Below the pieces are notes generated by a model. That model was not told the DNA's origin and searched no databases. It worked only from the letters and a program-made list of their open reading frames with translations. From NCBI GenBank assembly GCA_947071365.1, contig CAMTFT010000103.1:1-6533 (forward strand): a stretch of DNA of 6,533 nt. The letters are read 5' to 3'. The stretch comes from an uncultured bacterium (GTDB lineage Bacteria; Bacillota; Clostridia; Lachnospirales; Lachnospiraceae). Positions 1 through 5,362 of the stretch are shown one piece after another (the stretch's first letter is position 1; each line of letters begins with the position of its first letter). The translations under genes and the position numbers were made by a program.

Positions 1-48
1 CGAGATGTAGCTCCGTCTCGTGGGCTCGGAGATGTGTATAAGAGACAG
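1..48 (+). other. Illumina P7/index/Nextera transposase adapter (non-biological)
   Basis: Bases 1-6 (CGAGAT) match the 3' end of the Illumina P7 oligo. Bases 7-14 (GTAGCTCC) sit where the 8-base i7 index belongs and, from memory, match a Nextera XT v2 i7 index. Bases 15-29 match the Nextera read-2 adapter (GTCTCGTGGGCTCGG), and bases 30-48 are the 19-base Tn5 mosaic end AGATGTGTATAAGAGACAG. The order and lengths are exactly those of a library molecule, so this is untrimmed adapter read-through joined to genomic DNA at base 49. It is neither a transposon end nor part of the neighbouring gene. Confidence 0.98.
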
Positions 49-677
49 TCTGCCCGGTGCAGTATGCGGCTCTGGCAACTCTGGGATTCTTCGATGAGTC
101 TGTTCTGGAAACGCTGCGAAAGGAAAATTCCATACTGCAGGGACATCCTGATATGAAAAAATGTCCGGGCATTGATATTTCCACCGGTTCTCTCGGACAG
201 GGACTTGCCTGCGGCGTCGGTATGGGAATCGTGGCGAAGAAGGACAAAAAGGACTACCGCGTGTTCGTTGTGGTAGGAGACGGTGAGTGCCAGGAGGGCG
301 AGATCTGGGAGGCAGCCCAGACGGCCAACAAGTATAAGCTGGACAATCTGATCGTTTTCGTGGACAACAACAATCTGCAGCTTGACGGCATCACGGATGA
401 GGTTATGCCGAACATCAACCTTGGAAAGAAATTTGAGGCGTTTGGCTTTGAGACATACAGCATTGACGGCCATGATATGAAGCAGATCGTGGAAACGCTG
501 GATCGCATCCGTATGACGAAAAACGGCAAACCGAAATGTATTTTTGCAAATACCGTAAAAGGAAAAGGCGTTTCCTTTATGGAAAACCAGTGCGGATGGC
601 ACGGAGTTGCGCCGAATGACGAACAGTATGTGCAGGCTATGAAGGAGCTGGATGAGCAGCTTGCGGCGCTGGCGTAG
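49..677 (+). CDS. Transketolase, N-terminal (TPP-binding) subunit, 5'-truncated
   Basis: This is the first half of a split transketolase, which with the C-terminal subunit transfers a two-carbon ketol unit between sugar phosphates in the cytoplasm using thiamine diphosphate and Mg2+. The frame enters at base 49 (first full codon 51) and stops with TAG at 675-677. About 208 codons are visible of the roughly 270-280 usual for this subunit, so the N-terminal part with the early catalytic His is missing. The start of the visible part reads CPVQYAALATLGFF, typical of the region just after the KGH motif. Other landmarks are GSLGQGL, the TPP/Mg motif from GDGECQEG to DNNN about 25 residues later, and WHGVAPND near the C-terminus. 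GTG at 57 is an internal Val codon, not a start. The partner subunit begins 91 bases downstream. The subfamily (pentose phosphate enzyme or a specialised ketose transketolase) cannot be decided from this fragment. Confidence 0.93.
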
Positions 678-768
678 AGAGCAGGAGCGGCCACAGGAGG
701 GCGCAGGGGTGCAAAACGAATGGCCGAAAAGAAAATAAAGAAGAAGGTTCAGAGACGGAGGAAAGGAT

Positions 769-1704
769 ATGAGTGAAATCAAGAAAGCAACCAGGGATGG
801 TTTTGGTGAGGAGATCGTAAAGCTTGGGAAGTTGGACAATGATATTTACGTAGTAGATGTCGATATCGGAAAGTCCTGCAAAACGGGGGCGTTCCGGGCG
901 GAGCTTCCGGAGCAGTACCTGAATGTGGGTATTGCAGAACAGAATGCGGCAGGTGTGGCAGCGGGCCTTGCAACCTGCGGAAAGACACCGTTTGTAGTGA
1001 CGTACGCGGTATTCGGCTCTCTGAGGATGTGCGAAATGATCCGTCAGGAGATCTGTTATCCGCACCTGAATGTAAAGATTGCCTGCTCTCATGGCGGCGT
1101 GACTCCGGCTAATGACGGAGCAAGTCATCAGAGTATCGAGGATATGGGCGTGCTGCGGACGATTCCGAACATGACCGTTATCATGCCGGCGGATTATTAT
1201 GCGGCGAAAAAGCTGGTAGCTGCCGCAGCAAAATTTGACGGCCCCGTATACCTGCGTTTCACGAGAGATGCGATTCCTGTTATCTATGATGAAAATACAG
1301 AGTTTGAGATTGGAAAGGCTCATAAGCTCCAGGATGGTAAGGACGTATCTATCATCGCCAATGGCGATACGGTATGCATCGCACTGGAGGCTGCAAAGCA
1401 GCTTGAAGCTCAGGGAATTTCCGTAAAGCTTCTGGATATGCATACGATCAAACCGCTGGATGAAGAGGCAGTAATGGAATGCATCCGGGATACGGGAAAG
1501 ATTATCACGATAGAGGATCACAATATCATGAACGGCCTCGGCAGCGCAGTAAGTGAAGTGGTAGCTGAGACAGGAAACGCGGTCGTGAAGCGAATCGGTA
1601 TTCAGGATCAGTTCGGCCAGTCCGCTCCGTATGAGAGGCTGCTGGCTATCAACGGAATCACAGTGGAGAACATTGTTGCAACAGCAAGAAAACTTGCAGG
1701 CTAA
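769..1704 (+). CDS. Transketolase, C-terminal (pyrimidine-binding) subunit
   Basis: A complete 311-residue second half of a split transketolase, the usual length for this subunit. The pyrimidine-binding domain covers about residues 5-170 and contains NVGIAEQN, where Glu57 is the conserved acid that activates the TPP aminopyrimidine. HGGVTPANDGASHQSIED follows (residues 108-125), part of the donor/phosphate-binding region. YLRFTRD (161-167) carries an Arg at the position that binds substrate phosphate in transketolases. The transketolase C-terminal domain covers about 185-311. ATG at 769 is preceded by a GGAGG-type site (757-761). It lies in an operon with the N-terminal subunit, and the SDR start follows its stop by 27 bases. 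The DGASHQSIED loop differs from the classical DGPTHQP of full-length transketolases, but it is what I would expect in split clostridial homologues, so it does not itself prove unusual specificity. DXS-like or dehydrogenase E1 assignments are less likely, given the split format and the paired N-subunit. Confidence 0.95.
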   Translation: MSEIKKATRDGFGEEIVKLGKLDNDIYVVDVDIGKSCKTGAFRAELPEQYLNVGIAEQNAAGVAAGLATCGKTPFVVTYAVFGSLRMCEMIRQEICYPHLNVKIACSHGGVTPANDGASHQSIEDMGVLRTIPNMTVIMPADYYAAKKLVAAAAKFDGPVYLRFTRDAIPVIYDENTEFEIGKAHKLQDGKDVSIIANGDTVCIALEAAKQLEAQGISVKLLDMHTIKPLDEEAVMECIRDTGKIITIEDHNIMNGLGSAVSEVVAETGNAVVKRIGIQDQFGQSAPYERLLAINGITVENIVATARKLAG

Positions 1705-1718
1705 TAAAAAATAAATTT

Positions 1719-1724
1719 GGAGGA
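1719..1724 (+). promoter_or_regulatory. Ribosome binding site that fixes the SDR start
   Basis: GGAGGA lies 7 bases before ATG 1732. An upstream in-frame TTG at 1717 overlaps this site, so translation from it would be incompatible with the ribosome binding site. The first residues of the family (MFEFDGQVVIVTG) also begin at the ATG. Confidence 0.85.
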
Positions 1725-1731
1725 TAAGAAT

Positions 1732-2490
1732 ATGTTTGAATTTGACGGACAGGTAGTAATCGTAACAGGAAGCGGCTCACCGAAAGGAATCGGAAAGACC
1801 ATCGCAAAGACGTTTGCACATCAGGGCGCAGCAGTAGTGATTGCGGATATGAATGAAGCAGGCGTGGAAGCCACCGTAAAAGAGATACAGGAAGAGGGCG
1901 GCAAAGCTCTTGGTGTAGTGGTGAACATTACCTCTGAGGAATCCGTAAAAGCTATGGTTGATAAGGTAATGGACAATTACGGGCGGATCGACGTACTTGT
2001 AAACAACGCCGGCATCTCCCAGAAGGTAACGGTAGAGGATATGACTCTGGCAGATATGCGGAGAATTTTTGAAGTAAACATGTTTGGACTTTTCCTCTGT
2101 ACACAGGCATGTATGAAGGTCATGCGTGCACAGAAATACGGAAGGATCGTAAATCTTTCCTCCGTATCCGGAAAGCGGGGCGGCGGCGTCTTCGGCGGAG
2201 CGCACTACTCAGCATCCAAGGCGGCTGTACTGGCATTCTCCAAGAACCTTTCAAGAGAGATCTGCGCAGAGGGAGTTACGATCAACAGCGTGTGTCCTGG
2301 CCTGATCAATACGGAGATCTGGAAATCACTTCCGGCTGACGCGGCGCAGAAGGTGATCGATGGAATCCCGATGGGCCGTCCCGGCGAAACGCAGGAGGTG
2401 GCGAATGCGATCCTCTTCTTGGCATCTAAGGAGGCTTCCTACATTACCGGTGAGGAGATCGATATCAACGGTGGTTCCCATATGGATTAA
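1732..2490 (+). CDS. Short-chain dehydrogenase/reductase (classical SDR, FabG-like fold)
   Basis: A 252-residue cytoplasmic NAD(P)-dependent oxidoreductase of the classical SDR family, normal in length. The Rossmann dinucleotide motif is TGSGSPKGIG (residues 12-21), two residues longer than the common TGxxxGIG. Asp39 at the end of the second strand favours NAD(H) over NADP(H). Further landmarks are NNAG at 91-94, Asn116, Ser146 and Y159-x3-K163, giving the Asn-Ser-Tyr-Lys tetrad, and PG at 189-190. The motif set matches many annotated 3-oxoacyl-ACP reductases. However, its place 27 bases behind a transketolase pair points to a polyol, sugar or small-aldehyde dehydrogenase/reductase rather than fatty acid synthesis. 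It is probably the last gene of the operon, since a hairpin follows its stop directly. The exact substrate cannot be inferred. Confidence 0.92.
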   Translation: MFEFDGQVVIVTGSGSPKGIGKTIAKTFAHQGAAVVIADMNEAGVEATVKEIQEEGGKALGVVVNITSEESVKAMVDKVMDNYGRIDVLVNNAGISQKVTVEDMTLADMRRIFEVNMFGLFLCTQACMKVMRAQKYGRIVNLSSVSGKRGGGVFGGAHYSASKAAVLAFSKNLSREICAEGVTINSVCPGLINTEIWKSLPADAAQKVIDGIPMGRPGETQEVANAILFLASKEASYITGEEIDINGGSHMD

Positions 2491-2499
2491 TCACTTTTT

Positions 2500-2530
2500 G
2501 CCCCGCCCGTATTATTCAGGCGGGGCGTTA
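2500..2530 (+). terminator. Hairpin terminator after the SDR gene
   Basis: A perfect 8-bp G+C-rich stem, GCCCCGCC (2500-2507) with GGCGGGGC (2519-2526), and an 11-base loop, begins 9 bases after the SDR stop. The downstream tract (GTTACAATTT) is only moderately T-rich, so termination efficiency is uncertain. The position directly behind an operon-ending gene supports the call. On the minus strand no T-run follows it. Confidence 0.72.
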
Positions 2531-2627
2531 CAATTTAGTTAATGCGGCTCTGCACTCTTCTCTGTTAGTGGTTGGCTGAACTGCAATGTATTGGGCGGGA
2601 AAATTTCAGAATTGCTCTGCGGGGCAA

Positions 2628-2657
2628 TGGACAAACCGGGCACTTATATGATAGTAT
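2628..2657 (+). promoter_or_regulatory. Possible promoter of the GntR regulator gene
   Basis: TGGACA (2628-2633), five of six matches to the sigma-A -35 box, is separated by 18 bases from TAGTAT (2652-2657), four of six to the -10 box. An alternative -10, TATGAT at 2647-2652, fits its consensus better but would leave only a 13-base spacer. The regulator needs a start here because a terminator lies upstream. The boxes were called by eye and are weak evidence. Confidence 0.35.
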
Positions 2658-2689
2658 GTAGGACATAGGACAAAGTGTGAGGTGACAAC

Positions 2690-3418
2690 ATGCCAAAAAG
2701 CGGATATTTAAAAAAAGTGAACAGTGAGTCGGTGGTGCAGCAGATCATCAATAATCTGACAGAAGCTATGATGAACCGGCAATTGCGTCCGGGAGACAAG
2801 ATACCGACTGAGACAGAGCTTGCAGAGGAGATGGGAGTAGGGCGGAACTCCGTCCGGGAAGCGATAAAAATACTGGTATATCTCGGTGTACTGGAGATTC
2901 GGCGTGCGGAGGGGACTTTCGTGTGTGAAGGTTTTTCAGAGAGCATGATCGATCCCATGGTTTACGGAATTATTCTGGATAAGTCGGATTCCTATGAGAA
3001 TCTGATGGAACTGCGGGAAATGATGGAGGTAGGCGTGCTGCAGCTTGCAATGCAGAAGCTCAGCAGCCAGAAGATACAGGGGCTGCGGGAAAAGCTGGAT
3101 CAAATGAAGACGGAGATTGCAAAAGGGGCGGAAAATGTAGAGAAGGTGTTCTGGGCGGACAATGCATTTCACGATGAAATTTCCGATATGGGAGAAAATC
3201 CTCTGGTAGAAAAGATCAATCAGGTGGTGCGGGTATTGACGCATTCGCTGCGTTATCAGACCGTCCAGAAGATGCTTGTATCCGGCAGAGGCCAGGAGCT
3301 GTACGAGGCACACGAAGCCATCTACAAGATGCTGGAGCAAAATGAAACAGAGGATATGAACCAGGCAGTGCGGAAAACGTATTTTACGAATATAGTTTCA
3401 GAAAAGAAAGAAGACTGA
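2690..3418 (+). CDS. GntR-family transcriptional regulator, FadR/FCD subfamily
   Basis: A complete 242-residue DNA-binding regulator. The N-terminal winged helix-turn-helix spans about residues 12-78, with the GntR signature GDKIPTETELAEEMGVGRNS (35-54) followed by REAIKILVYLGVLEIRRAEGTFV. The C-terminal all-helical FCD ligand-binding domain spans about 100-235, with ELREMMEVGVLQLA (107-120), D157-x3-H161 and AHEAIYKML (207-215). Proteins of this type bind short palindromes as dimers and are released or engaged by a small carboxylic or sugar-derived ligand. In the FCD metal site Asp157, His161 and His208 are present, but the position of the usual last His, near the C-terminus, appears to be Thr230. 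The start is ATG 2690, with GAGGTGA at 2679-2685. It lies between the transketolase/SDR operon and rpiB on the same strand, so it probably controls one or both of them and perhaps itself. The ligand is unknown. Confidence 0.93.
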   Translation: MPKSGYLKKVNSESVVQQIINNLTEAMMNRQLRPGDKIPTETELAEEMGVGRNSVREAIKILVYLGVLEIRRAEGTFVCEGFSESMIDPMVYGIILDKSDSYENLMELREMMEVGVLQLAMQKLSSQKIQGLREKLDQMKTEIAKGAENVEKVFWADNAFHDEISDMGENPLVEKINQVVRVLTHSLRYQTVQKMLVSGRGQELYEAHEAIYKMLEQNETEDMNQAVRKTYFTNIVSEKKED

Positions 3419-3426
3419 TGGATGAA

Positions 3427-3461
3427 ATATTTTCCGGGCGTTGTTCCGATCCGGAAAATAT
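3427..3461. promoter_or_regulatory. 11-bp inverted repeat upstream of rpiB, candidate operator
   Basis: ATATTTTCCGG (3427-3437) and its exact reverse complement CCGGAAAATAT (3451-3461) flank a 13-base centre. It starts 9 bases after the regulator's stop codon. The left arm has the T-run inside the stem and no T-tract follows the right arm, which is the wrong polarity for an intrinsic terminator on the plus strand. The centre and right arm overlap a possible promoter for rpiB, so an operator is the better reading. Which protein binds it is inference; the adjacent GntR/FCD regulator is the obvious candidate. Confidence 0.55.
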
Positions 3462-3469
3462 GATATTAT
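3441..3469 (+). promoter_or_regulatory. rpiB: Possible rpiB promoter
   Basis: TTGTTC (3441-3446), which matches only the TTG core of a -35 box, is followed after 17 bases by TATTAT (3464-3469), five of six to the -10 consensus. This would start transcription around 3476, leaving a leader of over 100 bases before ATG 3593. It also argues against translation from the in-frame ATG at 3470, which touches the -10 box. No riboswitch-like structure was recognised in the leader. Confidence 0.42.
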
Positions 3470-3578
3470 ATGAATACAGGCGACAGCACTGTACAAATGA
3501 GTGAATATATATACCTGAACGTCTGGCAGGGTATTTTGAGTTTGGCGATTACGGTATACGAAAAAGATATTTTTGAAA

Positions 3579-3585
3579 AAGGAGG
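3579..3585 (+). promoter_or_regulatory. rpiB: Ribosome binding site that fixes the rpiB start
   Basis: AAGGAGG lies 7 bases before ATG 3593. The reading frame is open back to ATG 3470, but the 41 extra residues have no family resemblance. The protein family begins with a short beta strand, here MIAIACDHGG, which starts at 3593. Confidence 0.9.
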
Positions 3586-3592
3586 CAATGAT

Positions 3593-4048
3593 ATGATAGC
3601 AATTGCATGTGACCACGGCGGTTACGAATTAAAGAAAGAGATTTTGGTATATCTGGATAAGGAACAGATCGCCTACAAAGATTTTGGCTGCGACAGCACG
3701 GAGGCAGTGGATTATCCGATCTACGCAAGAAAGGTGACTTCTGCCATCAAGGATGGCTCCTGTGACAAGGGAATCCTGATCTGCGGTACAGGAATCGGTA
3801 TTTCCATCGCAGCGAACAAGGTTCCGGGCATCCGGGCGGCGCTTTGTACCGACTGCTTCTGCGCAGAGGCTACGAGACAGCACAACGATGCAAATATTCT
3901 GGCGCTGGGCGGCAGAGTCGTAGGGCCGGGACTGGCAGTGAAGATCGTCGATACGTTCCTGCATACGGAGTTTTCCGGGGCAGAGCGTCATCAGCACAGG
4001 ATCGATATGATCGAAGGAAATCACCATCGGCGCCTGGGAATTTCCTAA
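3593..4048 (+). CDS. rpiB: RpiB/LacAB-family sugar-phosphate isomerase, with altered 3' end
   Basis: A cytoplasmic aldose-ketose isomerase of the RpiB family (ribose-5-phosphate to ribulose-5-phosphate, or a related C4-C6 sugar phosphate). The frame gives 151 residues, close to the usual 145-150. Family residues are Asp7-His8 in CDHGGY, Cys64 in LICGTGIGIS (the catalytic base Cys of RpiB), His97 in RQHNDAN, and the C-terminal Arg/His cluster ERHQHR (131-136). The family match ends at about Ile140-Glu141. The last ten codons (about 4016-4045) and stop TAA 4046-4048 are antisense to the MATE gene, so the native C-terminus has been replaced. The core fold and active site are intact, so the protein may still work, provided the junction is real. 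It lies downstream of the GntR gene with its own likely promoter. RpiB paralogues in catabolic operons also act on erythrose- or sulfo-tetrose-type substrates, and the family alone does not settle the substrate. Confidence 0.9.
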   Translation: MIAIACDHGGYELKKEILVYLDKEQIAYKDFGCDSTEAVDYPIYARKVTSAIKDGSCDKGILICGTGIGISIAANKVPGIRAALCTDCFCAEATRQHNDANILALGGRVVGPGLAVKIVDTFLHTEFSGAERHQHRIDMIEGNHHRRLGIS

Positions 4049-5200
4049 TCCCCGCAGGGAGCTGGCACAGATCTGGTTAATGCAGCAGACGAGATAAAAC
4101 GGTGAGATCATCCGCAGCAGCATCGAACCGTAGCCGATAACCTCTGCTTCCGTGCTGAACAGGCCCACAAGATACCGGGCCAGCAAGAGTACGGGGATCA
4201 TAAGGGTGCCCGTCACGATCATCGCAAGCTTCATGGCTGTACCGGTTCCCTTTTTCACACGGGACAGGTTGCCCGCACCGTAATTCTGCCCCACAAAGGT
4301 AGTGGCTGCCAGAGCGACGCTCTGCATCGGCAGCATAAGAAACTGGTCAATTTTATTATAGGCGCTCCAGCCAGCCATTACGGCGGAGCCGAAGGAATTA
4401 ATGTACGACTGGACAAACACGTTGGAAACAGAGGTGATCGTCATCTGTATCGCTGCCGGCATGCCAATTCTCACGATTCCGGTCAGAGACGGTATATCAA
4501 GCCGCAGCCTGGAGAACCGGAACTGGCAGGCACCCTGGGATCTTGCCAGTACCACAAGGATGAGGATGGCAGAAAGCACCTGGGCGATCACGGTGGCAAG
4601 GGCCGCGCCTGCAATTCCCATATTCAGCCCGGCAACAAAGACAACATCCAGCACCGTATTCACACAGGCTGAAAAGATCAGGAAATAAAGAGGCCGCCGG
4701 GAATCCCCAACTGCCCGCAAAACTCCGGAACCCATGTTATAGACCATAAGCCCGGAAACGCCCGCAAAATAAATTTTCAGATAATCTTCCGCCTGCCCGT
4801 ACACATCAGAAGGTGTTCCCATCAGTCTCAGCATCGCAGGCGTCATCAGGATCCCCACAACCGTGAAGATCACACAAAGGCCGAATGTCATGAGAAAAGT
4901 AGTATGTACCGCTTTGCTTACCTGCGCATCATTTCTGGCCCCATAAGCCTGGGAGATGACGACACCCGCTCCGGTGGCAAGCCCCATAAAAAATCCGATC
5001 AGGGAGTTGATGATCGGCCCCACAGATCCCACAGCCGCCAAAGCTTCTTTTCCTACGAAATTGCCTACTACAATACTGTCTACCGTATTGTAGAGTTGCT
5101 GGAACACATTTCCCACCATCAGCGGCAGGGCAAACAGCAAAAGCTGTTTCCAGATAACTCCCTGCGTCATATCAGTTTCTTTTGTTTTTTTCTGTTTCAT
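3629..5200 (-). CDS. MATE-family efflux transporter, 3'-truncated and running antisense into rpiB
   Basis: An inner-membrane multidrug/Na+(H+) antiporter of the MATE superfamily. The recognisable part is residues 1-395 (5200 down to about 4016). The first MatE repeat covers about 18-178 (LLFALPLMVGNVFQQLYNTV, VGNFVGKEALAAVG, GSGVLRAVGDSRRP) and the second starts at about 243 (IGMPAAIQ, QSVALAATTFVGQNYGAGN, SSLRGLGNSQAPMVIS). Roughly ten of the expected twelve helices are present, against a family length of about 445-460 residues. From residue 396 the frame leaves the family and reads 128 codons antisense to rpiB, hydrophilic and MATE-unlike, stopping at TAA 3629-3631. The gene is therefore broken at its 3' end, by a genomic rearrangement or an assembly join. 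The start is ATG 5200 with only a weak purine-rich site upstream; Met11 (5170) is an alternative. It shares a strand with the C39 peptidase gene 162 bases upstream. The substrate is unknown. Confidence 0.88.
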   Translation of the reverse strand: MKQKKTKETDMTQGVIWKQLLLFALPLMVGNVFQQLYNTVDSIVVGNFVGKEALAAVGSVGPIINSLIGFFMGLATGAGVVISQAYGARNDAQVSKAVHTTFLMTFGLCVIFTVVGILMTPAMLRLMGTPSDVYGQAEDYLKIYFAGVSGLMVYNMGSGVLRAVGDSRRPLYFLIFSACVNTVLDVVFVAGLNMGIAGAALATVIAQVLSAILILVVLARSQGACQFRFSRLRLDIPSLTGIVRIGMPAAIQMTITSVSNVFVQSYINSFGSAVMAGWSAYNKIDQFLMLPMQSVALAATTFVGQNYGAGNLSRVKKGTGTAMKLAMIVTGTLMIPVLLLARYLVGLFSTEAEVIGYGSMLLRMISPFYLVCCINQICASSLRGLGNSQAPMVISFDHIDPVLMTLCPGKLRMQERIDDLHCQSRPYDSAAQRQNICIVVLSRSLCAEAVGTKRRPDARNLVRCDGNTDSCTADQDSLVTGAILDGRSHLSCVDRIIHCLRAVAAKIFVGDLFLIQIYQNLFL

Positions 5201-5261
5201 TTTTCTTTCTATGCCCCCAAATAAACCTGTATCTATCCAATTAGAATAGCCTCTCTTTTTG

Positions 5262-5289
5262 ATTCTACTCTTTTCAGGAATTTTTACAA
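5262..5289 (-). promoter_or_regulatory. Possible promoter of the MATE gene
   Basis: Read on the minus strand, TTGTAA (5289-5284) is followed after 16 bases by TAGAAT (5267-5262), four and five of six matches to the -35 and -10 boxes. This puts transcription start about 50-60 bases before ATG 5200. The 162-base gap between the peptidase stop and the MATE start is A+T-rich and holds no convincing terminator. The boxes were called by eye. Confidence 0.38.
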
Positions 5290-5362
5290 GTCGGAACGTG
5301 TAATGGAAGCATAAATTTTCCCTGACTGATTTTTCTCACATTGACGAAATGCAGGTCGGATA

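Noticed and set aside
30..48. Tn5/IS50-type transposon end
   Set aside because: The 19-base mosaic end is directly preceded by the Nextera adapter, an index and the P7 oligo end, so it is library-construction sequence and not a mobile element.
57..59. GTG as start of the transketolase N-subunit
   Set aside because: The codon is the Val of the family motif PVQYAAL. The frame continues upstream to the genomic boundary at 49 and is only cut by the adapter.
637..1521. 294-codon minus-strand frame over the transketolase genes
   Set aside because: It lies antisense to two well-supported coding regions, has no recognisable family and is rich in His, Arg and Cys as shadow frames are.
1777..2205. 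142-codon minus-strand frame inside the SDR gene
   Set aside because: Antisense shadow of a gene with a complete SDR motif set.
3470..3592. Longer rpiB product starting at ATG 3470
   Set aside because: The extra 41 residues do not belong to the family, the ATG touches the likely -10 box, and a strong ribosome binding site precedes ATG 3593.
5301..5335. Terminator between the C39 peptidase and MATE genes
   Set aside because: Only a 4-5 bp A+T-rich stem (GGAA/TTCC) can be formed, with no following T-run. Not supportable.
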